Assembly: GCA_947367415.1 (NCBI GenBank)
Contig: CANBEE010000025.1
Span: 1-16,464 of the forward strand
Direction of reading: 5' to 3'
Length of the DNA stretch: 16,464 nucleotides
Origin: an uncultured Bacteroidales bacterium
GTDB lineage: Bacteria > Bacteroidota > Bacteroidia > Bacteroidales > Bacteroidaceae
Numbering within the stretch: position 1 is the stretch's first letter; each line of letters starts with the position of its first letter. This document shows, piece after piece, positions 8,601 through 15,614 of the stretch. Position numbers and translations under genes: made by a program. The notes beneath the pieces are model-generated. The model did no database searches and was not told the DNA's origin. It worked only from the letters and a program-made list of their open reading frames with translations.

Positions 8601-9603
8601 AGGCGGGTACGCTCATGCCTACGCCGGGCCACTCGTTGCTGGTGCGCTGGGCATAGCCGTGAACCATGAGCACGCGGTCGTTGAGGCGGAAGAGGCCGTC
8701 GGCAAACTCGGTCTTGCGGAATCCGGTGCGGGTGGTGACCTCATCGATGCACTTGCCGCTGACGATGAGGCGGGTCTTCACGGTATAGAGATAGCCGTAG
8801 CCCCAGCTCCAGAAGTGGAGGCCGCTGAACGGCTTGGAGGCACTGAGTGTGGCGGTGGTACCGGGAGCGATGTGCTGGGCAGCGCTGCGGAAGGTGCCGA
8901 GGCTGTGTCCGTCGTTGTCGATAAGCTCTACCTCATAGACTACCTCGCGAGGTTTGCTGCTCTCGTTCTTCACCTCAGAGCAGGCTACAATCTCAGCACT
9001 GCGGCCCTTCACGTCGATGTCTTTGGCATAGATGTATACGCCGGTGGTGCCGAGGTTGGAATAGAGGGGCAACGTCTGATAGAGACGGTCGGTGATGTGC
9101 AGGCGCACATGCTTGGGTAGTCCGCCGTAGTTGGCGTTGAAGTTCTTGTTGTTCCACTGATAGGGACTGTGGTCGGGGTGCTGCTGTTCGTGATAGTTCC
9201 AGTCGTTGTCGGTGAGCACCTCAAGGTGGTTGTCGCCACGGTAGTTGATGTAGGGGGTGAGGTCGAAGCCGAAGGCCATGACGCCGTTCTCGCTCATGCC
9301 TACGCGGTGGCCGTTGAGCCATACGGTGGCCGACTGGCGGGCTCCCTCAAACTCGATGAACACCTTCTTGCCCTTGGCCTTGCGGGGCAGGCGGAAGGTC
9401 TTGGTGTAGCGCACCGTGTCGTCGGGTAACTGGTCGATGGCTACGCGGTAGGCATAGTCTTCGTTGAAGGCACGGGGCAATGTGGCCACGTGGGAGGTGC
9501 CCTCAAAGGTATAGTGCCAGTCGGAGTCAAAGTTGTACTCGCCACGCTGGGCATGGAGGGTGAGGCTGCACAGCAGTGCAACAGCTGTCAGTAGTCGTTT
9601 CAT
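5635..9603 (-). CDS. Secreted GH2 / discoidin-like / GH53 fusion: beta-glycosidase plus arabinogalactan endo-beta-1,4-galactanase
   Basis: This 1322-residue protein has a signal peptide (LLTAVALLCSLTLHA) cleaved before Gln19. Residues about 20-180 are a GH2 sugar-binding jelly roll, 185-295 an Ig-like domain, and 300-600 the GH2 barrel. CGNEN at 415-419 gives acid/base Glu418 and AMEYCRD gives nucleophile Glu475. Residues about 610-670 look like DUF4982 and 680-780 like another GH2 Ig-type domain. Residues about 825-945 resemble an F5/8 type C (discoidin, CBM32-like) domain. Residues about 980-1322 are a full GH53 barrel: acid/base Glu1117 in WVQVGNETTNG, nucleophile Glu1252 in IVETGYE. GH53 cuts beta-1,4-galactan, and the GH2 part probably removes terminal galactose or a related sugar. 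The start ATG at 9603 overlaps the PL11 stop (ATGA), implying translational coupling. GH2 substrate is uncertain; the family calls are firm. Confidence 0.93.
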   Translation of the reverse strand: MKRLLTAVALLCSLTLHAQRGEYNFDSDWHYTFEGTSHVATLPRAFNEDYAYRVAIDQLPDDTVRYTKTFRLPRKAKGKKVFIEFEGARQSATVWLNGHRVGMSENGVMAFGFDLTPYINYRGDNHLEVLTDNDWNYHEQQHPDHSPYQWNNKNFNANYGGLPKHVRLHITDRLYQTLPLYSNLGTTGVYIYAKDIDVKGRSAEIVACSEVKNESSKPREVVYEVELIDNDGHSLGTFRSAAQHIAPGTTATLSASKPFSGLHFWSWGYGYLYTVKTRLIVSGKCIDEVTTRTGFRKTEFADGLFRLNDRVLMVHGYAQRTSNEWPGVGMSVPAWLSDYSNLEMVKSGGNLVRWMHVTPWKQDIESCDRVGLIQAMPAGDAEKDVEGRRWEHRTELMRDAIIYNRNNPSIIFYECGNENISDTHMAEMKAIRDLYDPHGGRAIGSREMLGSKVSEYGGEMLYINKSGRQPLWAMEYCRDEGLRRYWDNWSYPYHRSGDGPLYRNADASAYNHNQDQLAVEHIRRWFDYWEVRPGMGKRVSSGGVKIIFSDTNTHFRGESNYRTSGVSDAMRLPKDSYYAHQVMWNGWVDPETPQTYIMGHWNYPEGTIKPIYVVSNAPRVELLLNGQSVGTAHREYEFLYTFDSVAYRPGTLQAISYDEQGQQVSEYTLTTVGDAATLSLSLMTSPDGMRADGADLALITFEVLDSEGRRCPLDNRNVTFTLEGPAQWRGGLAKGEGNCVLSTTLPVECGVNRVLVRSLTEAGTIRLTAQAEGLAPQTIEWTSRPVAVSHGLSTEHQRDILPSYLGRGETPATPSYTDHKETLTIARVIDSQGTTPRDSHPSTDDNEETEWRNDGTKRTSWITYELDAPARLDEVSLKLTGWRRRSYPLEIFADTTLVWAGNTPMTLGYVHLPVKSTLCKRVTIRLKGTATESDAFGQITELAAPVANELDLYKAKDGDKVRSELRIVELDLLKWKSRDTQDFVKGADVGFLTGQEKRGVVFHDRNGKERECLELLKNDYQMSAIRMRVWVDPRGGTNDKHELLAMAKRAKALGMDLMVDFHYSDSWADPAKQPIPKAWLGHSYEEMKQDLRAHTIDVLTLLKDNGITPRWVQVGNETTNGMLWSVKTNERGWEVKDSLGRTTITHSMGHIKTQPEQYAGFIRTGYDAVKEVFPEAIVIVHLDRGHRQSLYDWHLDTLLKHGGKFDMIGMSLYPYWAMEGKSDVKADDIITGCIANIRHVSEKYGCDVMIVETGYEVDERHPEVMEEGRRQLTRAIHEARTQTNGRCRGIFYWEPQCLPGGYKLGAFNSNAAPTAIMEAFAE

Positions 9604-12600
9604 CGGATTACTTTTTTACCGTTTATAATATAGATGCCTTTTTCCGTAATAGTCTCAACCTTGCGGCCGGTGAGGTCGTAAATTGTCAATTGTGATTTGT
9701 CAATTGTCAATTCTGTATTGTCAATGCCAGTGGGGTCGGCAATGACGCGGAGGGTGCCGTCGGTCTCCAAGGTGGAGTAGTCCCATACGCAGCCGTCACA
9801 AGGTGTGGCTGGCTCGAAGGTGGGCGTGCCCGAGAGGCTGATGGTGCCTGTGCCTGTGAAGATGGGGAGCTCGTCGCCCTCTGCGAAGCCGTCACCGATG
9901 TGCTCTATTTGGAAGAGGGGCGACATGAGGGTTACCTTGCCGTCGGCCTTGAAGGTGTCGGTGCGTCCGTTGTTGCGGGCACGTATGTAGAGGATGCCGC
10001 CGGAGTTGACGTTGAGGTTGCCGGTAAGTGTGAGTGTGCCGGTGAGCAGGCTGTTCTTTCCGGCTGCAAGGATGCCGCCCTTCTTGATGGTTACGGCAGC
10101 AATCTTTCCACCACCGGCAAGCTTGCCGCCTTCGTAGACAGTGGTGGCGCCGCTCGTCGTAGCCGTGGAGGTGTTGCCTGCCAGTACGCAGCCTTCGTAG
10201 ATGTTGAGCTTGCCTTGGCTGGCTCCTGTGAGGGTGAGCGTGCCTTCACCATACTTGTTGATGGTGGCCGATGAGTTGAAGATGCCGGCATAGGTGTCGT
10301 CGGTGCCGAGATAGCCTACGTTCCAGATGCCCGAGGCAAGAGTACAGGTGTTGACACTGCTGGTGAGGGCACCAATCTTGCTGGTGAGTATCTTCTCGTT
10401 CTTGCCGCCGCCCTCGACATGCGCTGCGTAGACATCGGCGCCGAGCTTGAGCGTGCCCTGCGAGAGGTCGATGGCGCTGGCCAGACGAAGCTGACCGGAG
10501 GTGGCCTCGTAGGTGCCTTGGAAAGCGGACATATTGGTATATACATCGCCACGGACGTATGGGAACGAGATGCGCAGGGTGCCCTCGCCAGTGAGCTTGC
10601 CACGGATGGCACAGCGCTTGCCGCCTACGATGGTGAGAGTCTTGCCCTTGAGGATGTCGATGGTGTTGTTGAGGTTGGGCACGGTGGAGGTGGAGTTCTG
10701 GTCGAAGATGCGGATGGTGCTGTTGCCCGTGACCTCAATCTTGGACGTGGAGGTGCCGAACGTGGTGTTCCAGGTGCCCATGGCCAGGGTGCCGGCTACG
10801 AGGCGCGTGCCTCCGCTCCAGGTGTTGGCTCCCCCGTAGGTGATGTTGAGCTGGCCTGCTCCCTTCTTCACGAGCATACCATCGCCCTTGATTTGGCCTT
10901 TGAGTGAGGTGGTGCCACTGTTTACTTGTATAGAGGCGGTGTCGGTGAGTGTGATGCCACGGTCGGTAGCCGTATTGGCATTGTCGATGTTGAGGGTGGC
11001 CTTGCCTATCTGTAGGTTCTCGGGCGATGAGCTGGCTGCACCGATGGAGCTGGGCAGTCCGCCATCGGCAAGCTCCTTGACGAGTACGGTGCCGCCATTG
11101 ATGATGGTGGGACCTGTGTAGTCGCTCTTGGTGGTGACGAGGCTGAGCCGACCACTTCCCTCCTTGATGAGCGAGCCGCTGCCGCTGAGGCCGCCGTCGC
11201 CGGTGAAGGAGATGTTCTTCTCGTTGTTGTTGACAGTGACCTTGCCGATGGGCATGAGGTCGGTGAGGGTGATGAGTACGGATTGTGCCTCGTCGTTGAA
11301 CTCTACCTCGTCGCCTGCCACAAACTCGGTGGTGTCGGTGCCAAGGAGGAAGTTGGGAGTCTGATAGTCCCAAGTGCTGCTGGTGTGGCCACTCCATATC
11401 ACGCCTTGTGCGGCACTGCGCTGGGCATTGATGACGAGGTAGATGGCCTTGTCTTCGTGGACAATCTCGTAGGAGAGTCCTGTGAGGCCGCGTACGGAGA
11501 AGTTAGCCTTGCCCGTGAGTTGGCCTGTATACTCGATGAGTTTGAACTTGCCTGGTTGCACGTCATTCTCGGCAGGTACGATGGTAAATATAGCTGGGGC
11601 TGACAAGCCGAGGTCGCCCTCTACTTTGATGAGGTCGGCACGCTGGTTACCCTCGGCAGTAGTGATGTCCATCTCCATATATACCTTGCGGTCGAGCTTG
11701 AGACCCTGCTTGAAGGTCATCTGCTCGGTAGGCATCAGGCGGCATCCCTCATAATGGAGGGCGCCCTCGAAGGTGATGGCGTTGACGATAGCCTTGCCGC
11801 TGAGGGTGCCGCGGGCACGGAGGTTGACGTCTCCCTTAATCTCTCCATTGACCTCAAGCGTACCTTCAGAGATGTAGGTAGTGCCTGTGTAGTCGAGCGG
11901 AACATTGGCCACGAGGGTTCCCTGCTGGCTCTTCCATAGGTCCATATCGCCGGTGAGATTGCCTGTGCCGCTGAGTGTGACGCACTGACCCTTCGTGGGC
12001 ATGGCATAGAGCACAGCGGGCTGCATGGCAGCGTTTACGCTGACTGAGGCGTCGGTGTTGAGGTCGATGAGCAGGCTCTTGCCATCGGCATAGGCAGCTG
12101 CCTCGGAGCGCTCATAGTTGGAGAAGCTGTCGGTGCCCTTCCATACGAGGTCGGTGACCATGGTGGGAGGCAGCTGCGGGCGAGGCATGTTGTAGCCCAG
12201 GTAGAAGCCCGGGTTGGGGCTTTGGTAATATCCCTTGGTGGTGCACTGCATGCGGTAGGCTGGGTCCTCCTGCAGGGAGTAGATATTCTTTACGTTGGTG
12301 GTGTAGTCGGTGGTGAAGCCCACGATACCTACGCATACGCCATTCTCCTTGTGGAGCAGCACCAGCTCTTCGCGCCAGTCACCGATGATGTCGCCCCAGA
12401 AGGCTGCACGCTTGGCATATACGGTGACATAGCGCCATCCGCTAAGCTTGGCAATCTCGATGAGACGTCCTTTATAGAAGTCTTGTATATATACGTTATG
12501 GTGGCTATCGCTTGTCTGCACAATCTCACGGTCGAGTTCTCCATCCCACCAAAGGCCTTCGGTGGGGTAGGGTGCTGTGTGCTCGGGGATGAGGTCGCCC

Positions 12601-14027
12601 TTGGCATTGTATACACCTCCCATGGTGCTCCACATCTCCCAGCCGAGGTGGTTGGGGTCTACGTCCATACATTCGCCACGGCCCACGTCGCCTACGGCAG
12701 AGAGGTACCATCGCTTGATGCTCTCGCCTGTAGCGGCATCGTAGAGAATCTGTCCGAGCATGTCGCCCGCATTCTGCTGTATGGCGAAGGTCTCGAGGCC
12801 CGGGCGCTCAGGGTCGATGTCGCTGGTGCGGAAGCGGTCGCCATGGGCAATACCTGGGGTGTTGAGGGTAGAGCCGTCGTGATCCATCGTGTAGCCGCCT
12901 GTCTGCATCTCGTCGCGGCCGTCGCCGTCGACATCGGCAATACGTATCTGATGGAAGGCAGGGCCTCCGGTGTTCTTGCAGAAGAGCTCCTTCCACGCAC
13001 CGGCCTTGCCAGTGCTGAAGTCGAAGGCGAAGGCGCTGTTGTGGTAGTTGTGGCTGCCGTTGCTATTGCGTGTGTGCCACTCCATGATCATGGCGGGGTG
13101 TATGCCGTCGGGGTAGAATACGCCCACGTGTCCCACGTGCTTGTTGTACTCGTCGCCCATGAGTGATGCGCGGTTGGTGCGGTTATATGAGTTGTTGTAG
13201 GTCTGCTCCACGCTGCACTTCTCGGCTCCCGTCATACCATCCACGACGGTCATGTAGCGCGGTGCATTCTTTGCTGACTGTGTCTCATAATCGATGATGC
13301 CATCGCCGTCGGTATCGCCCGTGGTGAGGCCATTGACGAAGAGGCCGAAGGTCTTCTTCCCGGCATCCCAGAACTGGGTGCCGTCGCTCGTCTGGCACAC
13401 CACGTCGGCCTTGCCGTCGCAGTCCATGTCGTAGGCCAGTATCATATCGTCCTGTCCGGCACAGCTGAGCTCGTTGGGGCCGAGCTTCACCGTCCACAGA
13501 TGCTCGCCTGTGCGCAAGTATCCTTCTATATAGTTGTCGAGCCCGGTAGACACGCTCTTGCGGTTCACTACGTAGTCCATCTCGCCGTCGCCGTCAAGGT
13601 CGGCAGGCCATACATAGTCGGTAGAGTAGCCCGAGGCCGTGAGGGGCGATGCATCGAAGCGTATGCTCATGAACATGTTGCGCAGGTCGCGGCTCGCCAC
13701 CTTGTAGGGAGTGCTCAGCGCCGATTCCTCTCCATTGGCTACCACGCTCACCGCTACCTCGCTGCCTATGGGCACCTTACTGGTGTTGGTGGCATAGTTG
13801 GTGTTGGTCACGGGCGAAGAGGTGATCTTGCTACCGTTTACATATATATTATAGGTGGCGTTCTCGGGCTCTTGAGCCAGGCGGCGCCAGGTGACGGTAG
13901 CTGATGAACCGTTTACTGCCACTACGACACCGCGTCCCAGGGGCTGTTGGATGCGTTGGGCGGTGCCATTAAATGTTGTTGCTGCAATGCCGATGCCGAG
14001 CATCAACCGTAAAAGATTCTTTTTCAT
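9600..14027 (-). CDS. Secreted PL11 rhamnogalacturonan lyase with beta-strand-repeat region and T9SS-like C-terminal tail
   Basis: This 1475-residue protein has a signal peptide (LLRLMLGIGIAATTFNGTA) cleaved before Gln24. Residues about 25-635 match PL11 (YesW/YesX type) rhamnogalacturonan lyases along their usual full length of roughly 600. They have an N-terminal FN3-like segment, then a beta-propeller with acidic Ca-binding loops: DLDGDGEMD (143-151), MDCDGKAD (201-208), TDGDGIID (239-246) and VDGDGRDE (366-373). These enzymes cleave the rhamnogalacturonan-I backbone by beta-elimination. Residues about 680-1350 are repetitive and Gly/Thr-rich with at least five PATR-like units, for example GSLIKEGSGRLSLVT (951-965), GMLVKKGAGQLNIT (1050-1063) and YGEGTLTLTGAS (1259-1270). 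The end (IYDLTGRKV ... KGIYIINGKKVIR) resembles a type A T9SS sorting domain, though such tails also occur in species without T9SS. It is the first gene of a two-enzyme unit. Confidence 0.93.
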   Translation of the reverse strand: MKKNLLRLMLGIGIAATTFNGTAQRIQQPLGRGVVVAVNGSSATVTWRRLAQEPENATYNIYVNGSKITSSPVTNTNYATNTSKVPIGSEVAVSVVANGEESALSTPYKVASRDLRNMFMSIRFDASPLTASGYSTDYVWPADLDGDGEMDYVVNRKSVSTGLDNYIEGYLRTGEHLWTVKLGPNELSCAGQDDMILAYDMDCDGKADVVCQTSDGTQFWDAGKKTFGLFVNGLTTGDTDGDGIIDYETQSAKNAPRYMTVVDGMTGAEKCSVEQTYNNSYNRTNRASLMGDEYNKHVGHVGVFYPDGIHPAMIMEWHTRNSNGSHNYHNSAFAFDFSTGKAGAWKELFCKNTGGPAFHQIRIADVDGDGRDEMQTGGYTMDHDGSTLNTPGIAHGDRFRTSDIDPERPGLETFAIQQNAGDMLGQILYDAATGESIKRWYLSAVGDVGRGECMDVDPNHLGWEMWSTMGGVYNAKGDLIPEHTAPYPTEGLWWDGELDREIVQTSDSHHNVYIQDFYKGRLIEIAKLSGWRYVTVYAKRAAFWGDIIGDWREELVLLHKENGVCVGIVGFTTDYTTNVKNIYSLQEDPAYRMQCTTKGYYQSPNPGFYLGYNMPRPQLPPTMVTDLVWKGTDSFSNYERSEAAAYADGKSLLIDLNTDASVSVNAAMQPAVLYAMPTKGQCVTLSGTGNLTGDMDLWKSQQGTLVANVPLDYTGTTYISEGTLEVNGEIKGDVNLRARGTLSGKAIVNAITFEGALHYEGCRLMPTEQMTFKQGLKLDRKVYMEMDITTAEGNQRADLIKVEGDLGLSAPAIFTIVPAENDVQPGKFKLIEYTGQLTGKANFSVRGLTGLSYEIVHEDKAIYLVINAQRSAAQGVIWSGHTSSTWDYQTPNFLLGTDTTEFVAGDEVEFNDEAQSVLITLTDLMPIGKVTVNNNEKNISFTGDGGLSGSGSLIKEGSGRLSLVTTKSDYTGPTIINGGTVLVKELADGGLPSSIGAASSSPENLQIGKATLNIDNANTATDRGITLTDTASIQVNSGTTSLKGQIKGDGMLVKKGAGQLNITYGGANTWSGGTRLVAGTLAMGTWNTTFGTSTSKIEVTGNSTIRIFDQNSTSTVPNLNNTIDILKGKTLTIVGGKRCAIRGKLTGEGTLRISFPYVRGDVYTNMSAFQGTYEATSGQLRLASAIDLSQGTLKLGADVYAAHVEGGGKNEKILTSKIGALTSSVNTCTLASGIWNVGYLGTDDTYAGIFNSSATINKYGEGTLTLTGASQGKLNIYEGCVLAGNTSTATTSGATTVYEGGKLAGGGKIAAVTIKKGGILAAGKNSLLTGTLTLTGNLNVNSGGILYIRARNNGRTDTFKADGKVTLMSPLFQIEHIGDGFAEGDELPIFTGTGTISLSGTPTFEPATPCDGCVWDYSTLETDGTLRVIADPTGIDNTELTIDKSQLTIYDLTGRKVETITEKGIYIINGKKVIR
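9683..9724 (-). repeat. In-gene heptamer array, (TTGACAA)x6 with two degenerate units
   Basis: Read on the minus strand the six 7-base units are TTGACAA, TACAGAA, TTGACAA, TTGACAA, ATCACAA and TTGACAA. The four exact units keep perfect 7-base phase. The array encodes residues about 1435-1449 (IDNTELTIDKSQLTI), the linker before the sorting-like tail. Three units equal 21 bases, so the peptide repeats every 7 residues (ELTI, then QLTI). Confidence 0.85.
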
Positions 14028-14065
14028 TCTTAGTATAGACTAAAAGTTCTATAATATATATGATG

Positions 14066-14073
14066 CAAAAATA
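14066..14073 (-). promoter_or_regulatory. Probable Bacteroidetes -7 box for the PL11/GH2-GH53 operon
   Basis: On the minus strand TATTTTTG is a perfect TAnnTTTG match in an AT-rich region. It puts transcription start near 14059 and leaves a leader of about 30 bases. No clean -33 TTTG was found about 20 bases upstream (only a T-rich TTTTC), so activator help is plausible. Confidence 0.5.
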
Positions 14074-14102
14074 TAAATATATTTTAGAAAATAAGGTATT
14101 GG

Positions 14103-14117
14103 ATAATAAATTATTAT
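14103..14117. promoter_or_regulatory. AT-only palindrome upstream of the PL11 promoter
   Basis: ATAATAA and TTATTAT form a perfect 7-1-7 inverted repeat about 30 bases upstream of the -7 box and about 44 bases upstream of the inferred start site, a usual place for an activator site. The surrounding DNA is AT-rich, so chance is a serious alternative. Confidence 0.3.
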
Positions 14118-14149
14118 AGCTGGTAGCTTTTTTGCTTGTGTGGGGATGT

Positions 14150-14183
14150 ATAAAATAACAGCCACTCCTATTGGAATGGCTGT
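14150..14183 (-). terminator. Intrinsic terminator after the DUF4270 gene
   Basis: On the minus strand ACAGCCATTCC pairs with GGAGTGGCTGT around an AATA loop (11 bp, one G-U wobble). It is preceded by an A-rich stretch and followed by TATTTTA. On the plus strand the wobble becomes a C-A mismatch, which favours the minus direction. It starts about 24 bases after the DUF4270 stop and separates that operon from the PL11 unit. Confidence 0.8.
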
Positions 14184-14207
14184 AAAAGTTTTTCAAGTCT
14201 CTTGCTC

Positions 14208-15587
14208 TTAGTGATTGAATGCGCTACTGATAACCTTGATCTCAATCCGATCTTTGCCACCGACAAGGCGTGTGGAGTTGAGGCTGAGGTCGTGGCGGAA
14301 GTTTACAATATTATTGTTGGAATCTCTGACCGTGCTTACTGGTATCAGAACCACCTTGTTCCAGTCGGGATGAGTTTCGTTGAACTCGGCCTCTGTCTTT
14401 CCCGGATTGGCCTCCAGCCATGCCTGACGTTCATTGTAGCAGTGGATGATGAGGCGGGCGATGTTGTTGTATTCGTAGCGGTTGAATGTGCTGTTGTACG
14501 TGGTGTGGAACGAACTTACATTATCGGTCAGGCGGTTCTTCTCAAAGAAGGTGCTCATCTCGCTCTTGCGTACCATGAGTAGGATTTGGGGAGTCCCAAA
14601 CTTGTACTGGGTGTCGTAAGTGTCATTGTAGCGGGTAAATACAATCTTGGCTGAGTTGATGCTGTCGCCATCTGCCATCATCTCGACTACGGGAAGGGTC
14701 ACCTCAGTAAAGATGCCTGCGGGAGTCTTGAGATAGGTACAAGCGTCGTCCTCCACGAGGTGCTGTACCTGCTGTGTGCTGAAACGATTGGTCTGCAATA
14801 CCTCTTCAGAACCTACGAATTGGGTGACGTAGATAGAATCGGTACGCATGTCGCTGAAGTAGACATTCAGGGCTACCTGATCAATGTACAATACAGTGCC
14901 GTCGCCACTGGTTGATTTGACGTAGTATCCAGGACAGATGTTTTCGATGAAGCTGGTGGCATTGGCGAAGAATTCGGGATTGCTGCGATACAGCTTAATC
15001 ATCTCGTTACCAATCTCTGTGGGGAGTGGTATGCTTACGTTGGCGTAGTGATCAGCATCCTCCAGCTCACTGTCCTCCAAGGTGTAGTCGATGGCTGTGT
15101 ACACTTTGTGTGCCAAAGGTTGGCTGTTGGTGTCGTAGAACTGGGTGGGGTCGATGTTGGTGTAGTATTTCTCGTTCTCCTTGAGTGTTCTCTCCAGTTC
15201 ATAGACTTCGGCAGTCATCGTGTTGGTTGAATCCCCGAAGAATGTGGTGAAGAATAGTCTCAGTTCGACGCGTATGGCACTGTCGCCCTTGATGCTGTCG
15301 GCAGGAGGGAACACGCTACCTCCTTCTACGCAATTGAATTGAGCAATGAAGTCGGCCTCAAACAATGAACCGGTCTGCGGATCGGTGAAGCGTCCGAGGT
15401 ATACCTTACCGGTCTTGCCCAGGACAGAATCTACTGCTATCGATTGTGATTCGGCAAAGTAGGAGCTGGTCTTGATGTTTATAGAGTCAGCTTCGGGTGT
15501 TATGCTATTGCCTAAGGTTCCGGTGTTGTCGTCACAAGCGATGAGGCAGACGAGGACTGTCAGTATATAAACAATAGATTTCTTCAT
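14208..15587 (-). CDS. DUF4270 family lipoprotein
   Basis: This 459-residue protein has a lipoprotein signal peptide (KKSIVYILTVLVCLIAC) with the lipid-bearing Cys at 18. Asp19-Asp20 directly after the Cys resemble the acidic export signal that sends Bacteroidetes lipoproteins to the cell surface, so surface exposure is inferred. The body (GNSITPEADSINIKTSSYF, the SVLGKTGKVYLGRFTDPQTG segment, and beta-rich sequence with long acidic stretches) fits the DUF4270 family, whose function is unknown. It lies 27 bases downstream of the GT5-like gene on the same strand and ends in a terminator. In Bacteroides and relatives this same pair is commonly found together near the pantothenate genes, so this is probably a conserved core operon rather than part of the pectin cluster. 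Confidence 0.85.
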   Translation of the reverse strand: MKKSIVYILTVLVCLIACDDNTGTLGNSITPEADSINIKTSSYFAESQSIAVDSVLGKTGKVYLGRFTDPQTGSLFEADFIAQFNCVEGGSVFPPADSIKGDSAIRVELRLFFTTFFGDSTNTMTAEVYELERTLKENEKYYTNIDPTQFYDTNSQPLAHKVYTAIDYTLEDSELEDADHYANVSIPLPTEIGNEMIKLYRSNPEFFANATSFIENICPGYYVKSTSGDGTVLYIDQVALNVYFSDMRTDSIYVTQFVGSEEVLQTNRFSTQQVQHLVEDDACTYLKTPAGIFTEVTLPVVEMMADGDSINSAKIVFTRYNDTYDTQYKFGTPQILLMVRKSEMSTFFEKNRLTDNVSSFHTTYNSTFNRYEYNNIARLIIHCYNERQAWLEANPGKTEAEFNETHPDWNKVVLIPVSTVRDSNNNIVNFRHDLSLNSTRLVGGKDRIEIKVISSAFNH

Positions 15588-15614
15588 TCTTAATAATTAG
15601 TATAGCTATAACAC

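Noticed and set aside
7084..9120. Long plus-strand frames (299 and 276 codons) opposite the GH2-GH53 gene
   Set aside because: They are Gly/Ala/Val-rich shadows of a GC-rich coding strand, with no recognisable domain and no break in the real gene beneath them.
9600..14027. Classical type V autotransporter
   Set aside because: The PATR-like repeats fit, but the C-terminus is a short sorting-like tail with no room for the roughly 250-300 residue outer-membrane barrel.
14118..14132. Small plus-strand hairpin AGCT-GGT-AGCT followed by TTTTTT
   Set aside because: A 4-bp stem with a 3-base loop is too weak for a terminator, and no plus-strand gene lies upstream of it.
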